DNA of 64,000 nucleotides, taken from positions 1 to 64,000 of the forward strand of contig NZ_LQOT01000043.1 in NCBI RefSeq assembly GCF_002101585.1. Direction: 5' to 3'. Below the pieces are notes generated by a model. The model was not told where the DNA came from. It worked only from the letters and a program-made list of their open reading frames with translations, and made no database searches. Both the position numbers and the translations under genes were made by a program. Positions 8,131 through 16,229 of this stretch are shown here, one piece after another. Origin of the DNA: Mycolicibacter engbaekii. GTDB taxonomy: Bacteria; Actinomycetota; Actinomycetes; Mycobacteriales; Mycobacteriaceae. The number at the start of each line of letters is the position of its first letter. The first letter of the stretch is position 1.

Positions 8131-9225
8131 ATGGAATCCTTCGTCCACCTGCGCAAAGGCACGACCCCGCGTCGCATACACGCCGACCTCGACGGACTCA
8201 AAGACGACGAGCTGGGCCGTGGCGGCTTCACCGGCCGCACGGCCAACATGTACCGCCGCAACGACCCCACCGCCTACCGCGCCGAGGGCCCGCTGCGGCC
8301 CGTCGACGTGCTGGGCGCACTCCTGCAGCCGACCGACGCCTCCGACGCCGCCGGCGACCCGCTGCTGTTGTTCAGCAATGCCGACTGCCGCATCCGGCTC
8401 TCGCGGCGCACCGCCGAGATGCCGTTTCACGTCCGCTATGTCGACGGCGATCTGCTCTGCTTCGTCCATACCGGATCGGGCCGGCTGGAGACCGAATTCG
8501 GCCCGCTGGACTACCGCGAGGGCGATTGGCTCTACCTGCCCAAGGCGACCACCTGGCGACAGATTCCCTCCGCCGAGACCACGCTGCTGATGATCGAGGC
8601 CACCGACGAGTTCCGGGTCCCCTCCCCCGGGCCGCTGGGCCGGCACTTCCCGTTCGACCCCTCCCTGGTGGTCATCCCCGAGCCGGCACCCATCGACGAC
8701 GACGGCCGCGAGAACTACGAGGTCCGGCTGATCCACGACGGCGGGCCTACGACGCTGCACTACCAGCACCATCCGATCGACGTCGAAGGCTGGCGTGGCG
8801 ACAACTTCCCGTTCTCGTTCAACATCGCCGACTACAACGTGGTGACCTCCGACAGCGTGCACCTGCCGCCCACGGTGCATCTGTTCATGGAGGCCACCGG
8901 GGTCTACGTGATGAACTTCCTGCCCAAACCCGCCGAGCAGGTGGCCGGAACCGAACGCACCCCGTGGTATCACCGCAACGTCGACTTCGACGAGATCGCG
9001 TTCTTCCACGGCGGTTCGCTCTACGGCGTCCCGATGCCGCCGGGCCTGATCAGCCACGCCCCACAAGGCGTGCATCACGGCGCCCCGGAGAAAGCCCGGG
9101 AGCGGGCCCGCCGCAAATTCGACGACTACGACCGGGTGGACTGGCAGGTCATCGCCATCGACACCCGCCGCCGCCTCATCCCCTCCCCCGAAGTACTGGC
9201 CGCCGACTTAGGACAACACGCATGA
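8131..9225 (+). CDS. Homogentisate 1,2-dioxygenase-like cupin protein
   Basis: A 364-residue protein resembling homogentisate 1,2-dioxygenase, the iron enzyme that opens the ring of homogentisate. The cupin core segment is SGRLETEFGPLDYREGDWLYLPKAT. The metal site can be followed: HLPPTVHLFMEA, then YHRN with His281, acidic residues Asp287/Glu288 (family EFMG glutamate region), and HHG with His315/His316. It is shorter than the classical enzyme (about 430 residues), and the Cys-Met-Ser-Glu box is replaced by VDFDE, so substrate and even activity may differ. ATG 8131 has a GGGAG ribosome site; an in-frame ATG at 8089 lies inside the promoter. Fumarylacetoacetase and maleylacetoacetate isomerase genes are absent nearby. 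Its stop overlaps the next start (ATGA). Confidence 0.7.
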   Translation: MESFVHLRKGTTPRRIHADLDGLKDDELGRGGFTGRTANMYRRNDPTAYRAEGPLRPVDVLGALLQPTDASDAAGDPLLLFSNADCRIRLSRRTAEMPFHVRYVDGDLLCFVHTGSGRLETEFGPLDYREGDWLYLPKATTWRQIPSAETTLLMIEATDEFRVPSPGPLGRHFPFDPSLVVIPEPAPIDDDGRENYEVRLIHDGGPTTLHYQHHPIDVEGWRGDNFPFSFNIADYNVVTSDSVHLPPTVHLFMEATGVYVMNFLPKPAEQVAGTERTPWYHRNVDFDEIAFFHGGSLYGVPMPPGLISHAPQGVHHGAPEKARERARRKFDDYDRVDWQVIAIDTRRRLIPSPEVLAADLGQHA

Positions 9226-10403
9226 CCGCCAAGCACGCCTATGAACGAATCCCCTATCTGATCGCCTATCAGAACAATTCGGGCGTTCGCGATGTCTACG
9301 GCGGGGTCGCCGAACTGGTGGTGCTGGAGAGCTACCTGCTGCGCCCGGACACCCCGAGCGACACCGTGCTGGTGTTCATGCACCCGATCGGCGGCGGGGC
9401 CTACCTGCCGATGGTCAACGCCCTGGCCCGCGCCGGCAACCACGTCATCTACTGCAACAGCCGATTCCGCGGCACCGACTCCGCCCTGCTGATGGAGAAG
9501 GTGGTCGAAGACCTCGGCGAATGCATCAAAGACGCCAAGAACCGGCTCGGTTACCGCAAGGTGGTGCTGGCCGGCTGGAGCGGCGGTGGATCGCTGTCGA
9601 TGTTCTACCAACAGCAGGCCCAGCGCCCGACGGTGACGTCGAGCCCGTCGGGTGACGGGCCCGACCTGACCAAGCTGAACCTGATCCCGGCCGACGGGGT
9701 GATGCTGCTGGCCGCGCACATCAGCCGCCACGGCACCCTGACCGAGTGGCTGGACGCCTCGATCCTCGACGAGTCCGACCCGACCAAGCGCGATCCCGAA
9801 CTCGACCTCTACAACCCGGACAACCCCAACCAGCCGCCATACACCGCGGAGTTCCTGGAGCGTTACCGGGCCGCCCAGATCGACCGCAACCGCCGGATCA
9901 CCGCCTGGGTCAAGGCGAAGCTGGCCGAGTTCAAACAAGCCGGCCTGCCCGATCAGGAGTTCGGATTCGTGGTGCACGGCACCATGGCCGACCCGCGCTG
10001 GCTGGACCCGACGGTCGATCCCAACGAACGCACCCCCGGCAGCTGCTATCTGGGCGACCCCGCGGTGGTCAACATGAGTCCGGTCGGGTTGGCGCGGTTC
10101 TGCACCCTGCGCAGCTGGCTGTCACAGTGGAGCTATGACGACGCGCACGGCGACGGGGTCGACTGCGGACGCGACATCACGGTGCCCGCACTGGTGATCG
10201 GCAACATGGCCGACGACGCCTGCACCCCCAGCCACACCCGCCGGCTGTTCGAGGCGATCGGCACCGAGGACAAGGAGATGCACGAAATCCCCGGCGCCAA
10301 CCACTATTACGCCGGGCCGGACCAGCGTGACGCGCTGCGGCAGGCCGTGCAGATCGTCAGCGATTGGCTGGGCCGACATGATTTCGTAGGCTCGTCGGCA
10401 TGA
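9222..10403 (+). CDS. Alpha/beta-hydrolase family protein
   Basis: A 393-residue alpha/beta hydrolase. The oxyanion-type segment VLVFMHPIGGGAYLPMVNALARAGNHV precedes the nucleophile elbow GWSGGGSL, so the serine of G-W-S-G-G is the likely nucleophile. A late Asp (VIGNMADDACTPSH) and a terminal His (IPGANHYYAG) complete the triad. An insert of about 170 residues between elbow and late strands (PNQPPYTAEFLERYRAAQ region) would form a lid. It sits between the dioxygenase-like gene and a CoA-transferase gene, overlapping both by 4 bases (ATGA), so it is part of the same catabolic operon. The cleaved bond (ester or C-C) cannot be told from sequence. Confidence 0.75.
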   Translation: MTAKHAYERIPYLIAYQNNSGVRDVYGGVAELVVLESYLLRPDTPSDTVLVFMHPIGGGAYLPMVNALARAGNHVIYCNSRFRGTDSALLMEKVVEDLGECIKDAKNRLGYRKVVLAGWSGGGSLSMFYQQQAQRPTVTSSPSGDGPDLTKLNLIPADGVMLLAAHISRHGTLTEWLDASILDESDPTKRDPELDLYNPDNPNQPPYTAEFLERYRAAQIDRNRRITAWVKAKLAEFKQAGLPDQEFGFVVHGTMADPRWLDPTVDPNERTPGSCYLGDPAVVNMSPVGLARFCTLRSWLSQWSYDDAHGDGVDCGRDITVPALVIGNMADDACTPSHTRRLFEAIGTEDKEMHEIPGANHYYAGPDQRDALRQAVQIVSDWLGRHDFVGSSA

Positions 10404-11608
10404 CGTCTGCCACCGGCGCGCTCGACGGTATCCGGGTGCTGGAACTGGGCACCCTGATCTCCGGGCCGTTTGCCGGACGCCTGCTCGGCGACATGGGCGC
10501 CGAGGTCATCAAGATCGAACTGCCCGGCAAACCCGACCCGCTGCGCACCTGGGGACAGGCCGAACTCGACGGACACCACTTCTTCTGGACCGTGCACGCC
10601 CGGAACAAGAAGGCCGTCACGCTGGACCTGCGCACCGACGCGGGCCGCGAGCTGTTCCTGGAACTCATCGACGCATCCGACATCGTGGTGGAGAACTTCC
10701 GGCCGGGCACGCTGGAGCGCTGGGGGCTGGGCTTCGACGTCCTGCGCCAACGCAACAGGGGCATCATCTTGGTGCGGGTCTCCGGCTACGGACAGACCGG
10801 TCCGGACGCCCACAAGGCCGGATACGCCTCGGTCGCCGAGGCCGCGAGCGGGTTGCGGCACATGAACGGCTTTCCCGGCGGGCCCCCACCCCGGCTGGCG
10901 CTTTCGCTGGGCGACAGCCTCGCGGGCATGTTCGCCGCCCAAGGCGCGCTGGCGGCCCTGTACCGGCGCACCGTCACCGGCGAAGGCCAGGTAGTCGACG
11001 TCGCCTTGACCGAATCCTGTTTGGCCATTCAGGAATCCACCATCCCCGACTACGACGTCGGCGGCGTGGTGCGCGGGCCGTCGGGTACCCGGCTCGAGGG
11101 CATCGCCCCGTCGAACATCTACCAGTCGGCCGACGGCAGCTGGGTGGTGATCGCCGCCAACCAGGACAGCGTGTTCGCCAGGCTGTGCCAGGCCATGGGC
11201 ACCCCCGAGCTGGCGACCGATCCCCGGTTCGCCGACCACACCGCGCGCGGCCGCAACCAGGACGAGCTGGACGCCATCATCGCCGCATGGGCCGCGCAGC
11301 GGCAGCCCGACGTCATCATCGCGACGCTGAGCGACGCGGGGGTGATCTCCGGCCCGATCAACACCGTGGCCGAGGTGGTCAAGGACCCCCAGCTGCGGGC
11401 GCGCGGCATGCTCGCCGAGCACTGGGACGAAGGCGCCGAGCGCACGGTGTTGGGGCCCGGTGTCATCCCGGTGCTCTCGGAGAGCCCGGGCACCATCCGC
11501 AACGCCGGTTCGGCACGCCCCGGGCAGCACAACGAGGAGATCTACACCGGCCTGCTCGGCAAAACCACGGCCGAGTTGGACGCCCTGCGCTCCGAGGGGG
11601 TGCTGTGA
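10400..11608 (+). CDS. Class III (CaiB/BaiF) acyl-CoA transferase
   Basis: A 402-residue family III CoA-transferase. Typical segments are GIRVLELGTLISGPFAGRLLGDMGAEVIKIE, RNKKAVTLDLRT, DIVVENFRPGTLERWGLG, GYGQTGP and GEGQVVDVALTES (about residues 195-205), where the family's acyl-accepting acid sits. These enzymes exchange CoA between a donor acyl-CoA and a free acid by way of an aspartyl/glutamyl anhydride. The gene is the third in a chain of four overlapping genes, so it probably activates the acid released by the upstream dioxygenase/hydrolase steps. It overlaps the next gene by GTGA. Confidence 0.85.
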   Translation: MTSATGALDGIRVLELGTLISGPFAGRLLGDMGAEVIKIELPGKPDPLRTWGQAELDGHHFFWTVHARNKKAVTLDLRTDAGRELFLELIDASDIVVENFRPGTLERWGLGFDVLRQRNRGIILVRVSGYGQTGPDAHKAGYASVAEAASGLRHMNGFPGGPPPRLALSLGDSLAGMFAAQGALAALYRRTVTGEGQVVDVALTESCLAIQESTIPDYDVGGVVRGPSGTRLEGIAPSNIYQSADGSWVVIAANQDSVFARLCQAMGTPELATDPRFADHTARGRNQDELDAIIAAWAAQRQPDVIIATLSDAGVISGPINTVAEVVKDPQLRARGMLAEHWDEGAERTVLGPGVIPVLSESPGTIRNAGSARPGQHNEEIYTGLLGKTTAELDALRSEGVL

Positions 11609-12510
11609 GCACATTGCCCAGCCAGGTCAGCATCCGCGAGGTGGCACTGCGTGACGGCCTGCAGATCGAGGCGCCGATCCCGCTGAGCGCCAAACTCGAA
11701 CTGCTGGCCGCGATCGCCGCCACCGGAGTGCGCGAGGTCGAGGTGACCTCCTTCGTCTCCCCGACCAAGGTCCCCGCCCTGGCTGATGCCGCCGAGCTCG
11801 CCGCCGAACTCTGGCGCTACCCCGAGCTGGAGTTCTCCGCGCTGGTCGCCAGTCCCGGCGGCGCCGCCCGGGCGGTGGCCGCCGGGCTGAAGTCGCTCGA
11901 ATACGTGGTCTGCGCCTCGGATACCTTCAGCACCGCCAACGTCGGCCGGCCCACCGCGCAGGCGGTCGCAGCGATCAGCGACATCGCCGGCATCGCCCAC
12001 GACGCCGGCGCCTCGGTCGAGGTCATCATCGCCACCGCGTGGGACTGCCCGTTCGACGGCCCGACCGCGCCCGGGCGCGTCACCGACATCGCCGCCACGG
12101 CAAGCACGCTGGGTGTCGACCGGCTGGCGATCGCCGACACCATCGGCACCGCCACGCCGCGCCGGGTCACCGACCTGATCGCGGCGGTGGCGCCGCTCAT
12201 CGGCGACATCCCGTTGGGAGCACACTTCCACAACACCCGCGGCGCGGGGCTGGCCTGCGCCTACGCCGCGATTCAGGCCGGAATCACCCGGCTCGACGCC
12301 TCCGCCGGCGGCCTGGGCGGTTGTCCCTTCGCTCCCGGCGCCACCGGCAACATCGCCACCGAGGATCTGGTCTACCTGCTGGGCGACTGCGGTATCGAGA
12401 CCGGTATCGACTTGGACGCCGCCATTGCCGCGGCCGGCGTGGCCAGTTCGGTCGTCGGCCATACGCTGCCCAGCGCCCTGCTGGCCGCCGGCGACCGGAA
12501 GCGGGACTGA
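11605..12510 (+). CDS. HMG-CoA lyase-like enzyme (pyruvate carboxyltransferase family)
   Basis: A 301-residue TIM-barrel lyase of the hydroxymethylglutaryl-CoA lyase family, which splits a 3-hydroxy-3-methylacyl-CoA into acetyl-CoA (or its analogue) and a keto acid. The metal ligands are all visible: Asp17 (EVALRDGLQ) and His207/His209 (GAHFHNTRGAG). The catalytic Cys240 is in GGLGGCPFAPGATGNI. The start is GTG 11605, overlapping the CoA-transferase stop. Coming straight after a CoA-transferase, it fits transfer of CoA to a branched hydroxy-acid followed by its cleavage. Whether HMG-CoA itself is the substrate is open. Confidence 0.85.
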   Translation: MSTLPSQVSIREVALRDGLQIEAPIPLSAKLELLAAIAATGVREVEVTSFVSPTKVPALADAAELAAELWRYPELEFSALVASPGGAARAVAAGLKSLEYVVCASDTFSTANVGRPTAQAVAAISDIAGIAHDAGASVEVIIATAWDCPFDGPTAPGRVTDIAATASTLGVDRLAIADTIGTATPRRVTDLIAAVAPLIGDIPLGAHFHNTRGAGLACAYAAIQAGITRLDASAGGLGGCPFAPGATGNIATEDLVYLLGDCGIETGIDLDAAIAAAGVASSVVGHTLPSALLAAGDRKRD

Positions 12511-12518
12511 GCGCCTCG

Positions 12519-13133
12519 ATGTCCACCCAGCGTGAGCTCAGTTCAAAAGGACGCCTGACGCGCGGGGCGATCGAGCAAGCCGCCCGGGAGTTGTTCGCCG
12601 AACGCGGTTTTCACGGGACCACGCTGGCCGACATCACGTCATCGGCCGGAAAGTCCACGGCGGTGCTCTACCGCTACTTCAACGACAAGGAAGATCTGCT
12701 CGCCGCGTTGGCGGAGTCCTTCCTCACCGAGGTTGTCGAGCCGTCGGGGCTGAACATGCGGCTGCCGAAGTCCCCGGAGGACACCGAGTTCTTCTCGTCG
12801 GTGGTCAATGCCTACTGGTCGATGTTCAAGCCGAACATCGGTGTCATGATCGCGGTCGCTCAGCTGGCGGCGACCAGCGAGAGATTTGCCGCGCTGCAGA
12901 ACGAGTTCCGGCGGTTCGGCCGGGACATCGTGGCCGAATCGGTGCGACGCGCCCAGCAGCAGGGCTATGCTCTCGACCTCGACGCCGACCACATCGCGGC
13001 CGCCATCGCGCTGCTGTTCGAGAACTTCACCGTCGTGTTCGTCGGACCCTCGGGTCCGGACTGGCGAATCAGCGACAGCGACGCCATCGCGACGCTGTCG
13101 ACGATCTGGAGAAAGACGCTGTACGGCCGTTGA
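12519..13133 (+). CDS. TetR-family transcriptional regulator
   Basis: A 204-residue regulator. The N-terminal helix-turn-helix lies at about residues 12-60 (AIEQAARELFAERGFHGTTL, then ADITSSAGKSTAVLYRYFNDKEDL). The rest is a helical ligand-binding domain without close resemblance to a named subgroup. The gene lies 8 bases after the lyase gene and 36 bases before the ACAD gene, all on the same strand, so it is embedded in the catabolic cluster and probably controls it. The palindrome at 8084-8103 is the best candidate operator. Ligand unknown; a CoA thioester or aromatic acid would suit the neighbours. Confidence 0.85.
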   Translation: MSTQRELSSKGRLTRGAIEQAARELFAERGFHGTTLADITSSAGKSTAVLYRYFNDKEDLLAALAESFLTEVVEPSGLNMRLPKSPEDTEFFSSVVNAYWSMFKPNIGVMIAVAQLAATSERFAALQNEFRRFGRDIVAESVRRAQQQGYALDLDADHIAAAIALLFENFTVVFVGPSGPDWRISDSDAIATLSTIWRKTLYGR

Positions 13134-13169
13134 CTGTGGCCGCCCAAAAGACCATCTGAAGGAGAAGCA

Positions 13170-14411
13170 ATGGACTTCACACTGCCGGAACACCTTCCCG
13201 GACTGCTCGCCGAGATGGACGAGTTCATCGAGCGCGAGATCGCGCCGCTGCAGGCCGATCACATGCAGTATTTCGACCACCGCCGGGAGTTCGCCCGCAC
13301 CGATGTGGAGCGCGGTGGAGTCCCCCGGCGCGAGTGGGAGGAGCTGCTCGATGAGATGCGCCGGCGGGCCGACGCCGCCGGCTGGCTGCGCTACGCGTTG
13401 CCGTCCTCGCTGGGCGGCCGCGACGGCACCAACGTGGACATGGCGGTGATCCGGGAGCACTTGGCGCACAAGGGCCTGGGCCTGCACAACGACCTGCAGG
13501 ACGAGTCGTCGATCGTGGGCAACTTCCCCCAGGTCATCATGATGGAGCGATTCGGCACCGACGAGCAGCGCAAGGAGTTCTCCGAGGCGCTGATCACCGG
13601 CGAGCGATCGATGGCCTTCGGCCTGACCGAACCGGACCACGGTTCGGATGCGACCTGGCTGGAGACCCGCGCGGTGCTCGACGGCGACACCTGGGTGATC
13701 AACGGCGCCAAGCGTTTCAACACCGGTGTGCATCGGGCCACTCACGACCTGGTTTTCGCCCGAACCTCCGGCGAGGCCGGATCGGCACGCGGCATCACCG
13801 CTTTCCTGGTGCCCACCGACACTCCGGGGTTCACCGTCCCGTTCTACTGGTGGACCTTCAACATGCCCTCCGATCACGGCGAGGTCGAGCTGCGCGACGT
13901 GCGCGTTCCGGCCGGCGCGGTGCTCGGCGAGGTCGACGGCGGTCTTGACGTGGCCCAGACCTTCCTGCACGAGAACCGGATCCGCCAGGCCGCCTCGAGT
14001 CTGGGCGCCGCGCAATACTGCATCGACCGCGCGGCCGAGTACGCCCGCAAGCGCATCGTGTTCGGCAAGCCGCTGTCGGTCAACCAGGCGGTGCAGTGGC
14101 CCTTGGCCGAGTTGCAGACCGAGGCGCAGATGGTGCGGCTGCTGGTCAACTACGCGGCCTGGCACCTGGACCGAGACCACCACCTGGAGGTCTCGGACAA
14201 GGTGTCGATGGCCAACTACCGGGCCAACCGGCTGGTGTGCGAGGCCGCCGACCGAGCCATGCAGATCTACGGCGGCCTGGGCTACTCGCGCCACGAGCAG
14301 TTCGAGCACATCTACCGGCACCATCGCCGCTACCGGATCACCGAGGGCGCTGAGGAGATCCAGATTCGCCGCGTTGCGCAGCGGCTGTTCGGGTTCGACC
14401 GGCGGCGATGA
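13170..14411 (+). CDS. Acyl-CoA dehydrogenase-family protein (ACAD10/11- or LvaC-like by context)
   Basis: A 413-residue acyl-CoA dehydrogenase homologue with a good AAGGAG ribosome site. Seen: AFGLTEPDHGSDATWLETRA, NGAKRFNTGVHRATHD, the strand SDHGEVELRDVRVPAGAVLGE, GLGYSRHEQFEHIYRHHRRYRI and TEGAEEIQIRRVAQRLFG. It overlaps an APH-type kinase gene, which in turn overlaps a DUF6285 gene. That trio matches the order and families of lvaC, lvaA and lvaB of Pseudomonas putida, where LvaC converts 4-phosphoacyl-CoA to 3-hydroxyacyl-CoA, and the ACAD/APH fusion of animal ACAD10/11. I infer a 4-hydroxyacid role; an ordinary dehydrogenase is the alternative. Confidence 0.8.
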   Translation: MDFTLPEHLPGLLAEMDEFIEREIAPLQADHMQYFDHRREFARTDVERGGVPRREWEELLDEMRRRADAAGWLRYALPSSLGGRDGTNVDMAVIREHLAHKGLGLHNDLQDESSIVGNFPQVIMMERFGTDEQRKEFSEALITGERSMAFGLTEPDHGSDATWLETRAVLDGDTWVINGAKRFNTGVHRATHDLVFARTSGEAGSARGITAFLVPTDTPGFTVPFYWWTFNMPSDHGEVELRDVRVPAGAVLGEVDGGLDVAQTFLHENRIRQAASSLGAAQYCIDRAAEYARKRIVFGKPLSVNQAVQWPLAELQTEAQMVRLLVNYAAWHLDRDHHLEVSDKVSMANYRANRLVCEAADRAMQIYGGLGYSRHEQFEHIYRHHRRYRITEGAEEIQIRRVAQRLFGFDRRR

Positions 14412-15385
14412 GCGTCGAGCAGCTGGCCGACCGGCTGGCCGGGGTGCTGGAGCCGGTCCTGGGCTCCGTCACGGTCGAGGGCCTGCGCGCCCTGACCGGC
14501 GGCGCCAGCCGGGCCACCTGGGCTTTCGACGCCGTACCGGCGACCGGCGAGCGCCGGTCGTTGATTTTGCGCACCGGTCCGCTCGATGAGATCCATGCCA
14601 GCATGGAACTCGAGGCGCAGGCGCAGCGCGCCGCAGGCGAGGCCGGTGCGCCGGTGCCGAATGTGCTGATCGCCGACAATTCTCCTGCGGCAGTGGGAAA
14701 CCCGTATCTGATCTGTGACCTGATCAGTGGGGAGACGGTCGTTCGACGAATCGAGCGCCAGCTCGACGACCCGGGCCGTGAGCGGTTGCTGACTCAATGC
14801 GCACAGGCACTGGCCGCTATCCACCGGGCCGACCCGGGCGGTATCGCGCTCAGCGCCGAAGATCAGCTCACCGCCTGCCGGGCGCAGCTCGACAGCATGC
14901 CCGACACCACCGCACCGTTCGAGTGGGCGTTTCGGCGGCTGGCCGCGCACCGCCCCCCGCCGGTGCCGGCGCAGCTGGTCCACGGCGATTTCCGGATGGG
15001 CAACCTCATGGTCAGCGGCGACGGCGACCTGGCAGGCGTACTGGACTGGGAGCTGGTACACGTCGGCGACGGGTGCGAGGACCTGGCCTGGTTCTGCCTG
15101 CGGGCCTGGCGCTTCGGTGCGCCCCTGGAACGCGCCGCCGGTGGGCTGGGCGGAATCGACGCTCTGCTGGCCGCCTACGAGCAGGCGACCGACACCCGAG
15201 TGGATAAAGATCGATTCGACTGGTGGTTGATGTTGGGCACACTGCGATGGGGCATCATCTGCCGATACCAGGCGCATCGTCACCTGAGCGGTCAGACCCG
15301 TTCGGTGGAACTGGCCACCATCGGCCGGCGAGTCTCCGAGACCGAGTGGGATCTGTTGCGGCTGCTCGACGGGGTCCGGCCGTGA
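14408..15385 (+). CDS. APH-fold phosphotransferase, probable 4-hydroxyacyl-CoA kinase (LvaA-like)
   Basis: A 325-residue aminoglycoside-phosphotransferase-fold kinase. The catalytic loop is LVHGDFRMGNLMV (Asp and Asn of H-G-D-x4-N), and the metal-binding segment is GVLDWELVHVGDGCEDLAWF. The N-lobe has LTGGASRATWAF as nucleotide loop. It is not expected to be an antibiotic kinase: it overlaps an ACAD gene upstream (ATGA) and a DUF6285 gene downstream (GTGA), the arrangement of the Pseudomonas 4-hydroxyvaleryl-CoA kinase LvaA with LvaB. The role is inferred from family and context; the exact hydroxyacyl-CoA is unknown. Confidence 0.82.
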   Translation: MSVEQLADRLAGVLEPVLGSVTVEGLRALTGGASRATWAFDAVPATGERRSLILRTGPLDEIHASMELEAQAQRAAGEAGAPVPNVLIADNSPAAVGNPYLICDLISGETVVRRIERQLDDPGRERLLTQCAQALAAIHRADPGGIALSAEDQLTACRAQLDSMPDTTAPFEWAFRRLAAHRPPPVPAQLVHGDFRMGNLMVSGDGDLAGVLDWELVHVGDGCEDLAWFCLRAWRFGAPLERAAGGLGGIDALLAAYEQATDTRVDKDRFDWWLMLGTLRWGIICRYQAHRHLSGQTRSVELATIGRRVSETEWDLLRLLDGVRP

Positions 15386-15729
15386 GCGCCGGGGGCCGCC
15401 GGCCCACCGCTGCCGAACTGGTCGCCGCGGTCACCGAGTTCCTGGACACGGCGCTGGTGAACAACGCCCAGGCCGGCACCGACGGCCAGGTCAGATTCCA
15501 CGCCCGAGTCGCGGCCAACGCGCTGCGAATCGTCGAGCGCGAGCTCAACGACACCACCGCCGGTGTCGTCACCGACGCACTGGCAGGCCTGGGCTTCGCC
15601 GACGAAGACGAGCTGGCCGCGGCCATCCGGGCCGGCGACCTCGACGACCGGCCGGCGGAGCTGACGGCCTGCCTGTACACCCTGGTGGAGCATCGGCTGG
15701 CAATCGACCACCCGGGATACGCCCAATAG
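15382..15729 (+). CDS. DUF6285 small protein (LvaB-like kinase partner)
   Basis: A 115-residue helical protein beginning with GTG in the GTGA overlap with the kinase gene. The text RPTAAELVAAVTEFLDTALV, FHARVAANALRIVERELND and LTACLYTLVEHRLAIDHPGY is typical of DUF6285. Such proteins are nearly always encoded beside an APH-type kinase and an ACAD. In Pseudomonas putida the equivalent small protein, LvaB, works with LvaA in phosphorylating 4-hydroxyvaleryl-CoA. No catalytic motif is visible, so a structural or stimulating role is likely. Last gene of the cluster. Confidence 0.8.
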   Translation: MSAGGRRPTAAELVAAVTEFLDTALVNNAQAGTDGQVRFHARVAANALRIVERELNDTTAGVVTDALAGLGFADEDELAAAIRAGDLDDRPAELTACLYTLVEHRLAIDHPGYAQ

Positions 15730-15740
15730 CTCCCAAGAGT

Positions 15741-15810
15741 GACTGTGCGACAGTCGCTTCGACGGTGCTGCGCCAAACCCGGTGTGTCGGGGGCACCCGC
15801 GCAGTAGCAT
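15741..15810 (+). promoter_or_regulatory. Promoter region of the response-regulator gene with a small palindrome
   Basis: TAGCAT at 15805-15810 is a -10 box placed exactly 7 bases before the GTG at 15818, so the transcript is probably leaderless. Upstream, GACTGT-GCG-ACAGTC (15741-15755) is a perfect 15-bp palindrome, 11 bases after the DUF6285 stop. It may be an operator; it is too short for a convincing terminator. Confidence 0.45.
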
Positions 15811-15817
15811 CTGCACC

Positions 15818-16222
15818 GTGTCCGACTCCCATGCCGCGCTGCGAATCCTTGTCTACAGCGACGACGCCGCGACTCGTGAACGGGTGATCACCGCGTTGGG
15901 CAGGCACCTGCACCCCGACCTGCCGGAACTGAGCTATGTCGAGGTCGCGACCGAGCCGGTGGTGATCCGGCAGATGGATGCCGGGGGAATCGACCTGGCC
16001 ATCCTCGACGGCGAGGCCACGCCGGCCGGCGGAATGGGCATCTGCAAACAGCTCAAGGACGAGCTCTCCCCGTGCCCCCCGATCGTGGTGCTGACCGGCC
16101 GCGCCGACGACGTCTGGCTGGCCAAGTGGTCGCGCGCGGACGCCGCGGTGGCCCACCCGGTGGACCCCATGGCGCTGAGCCATGCGGTGCTGGGACTGCT
16201 GCGCACGCCGACGCCCAGCTGA
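15818..16222 (+). CDS. Stand-alone response-regulator receiver protein (Rv3143-like)
   Basis: A 134-residue single receiver domain with no output domain. Visible are the first strand LRILVYSDDA with its acidic pair, the phospho-acceptor Asp in DLAILDGEATPAGG, the Thr of IVVLTGRADD, and a late segment (DAAVAHPVDPMAL) in which the usual Lys of the K-P pair is replaced by His. The start is GTG 15818 (leaderless). No histidine kinase gene is nearby. In M. tuberculosis the orthologue also sits just before nuoA and, as I recall, was reported to interact with a Nuo subunit, so an effect on complex I by protein contact is plausible. Confidence 0.85.
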   Translation: MSDSHAALRILVYSDDAATRERVITALGRHLHPDLPELSYVEVATEPVVIRQMDAGGIDLAILDGEATPAGGMGICKQLKDELSPCPPIVVLTGRADDVWLAKWSRADAAVAHPVDPMALSHAVLGLLRTPTPS

Positions 16223-16229
16223 CGCGGGC

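Noticed and set aside
12639..14324. Minus-strand open frame of 561 codons
   Set aside because: It spans the TetR and ACAD genes in antisense; no motif and no ribosome site.
14408..15385. Aminoglycoside resistance gene
   Set aside because: The fold is shared, but neighbours (ACAD, DUF6285) point to acyl-CoA metabolism.
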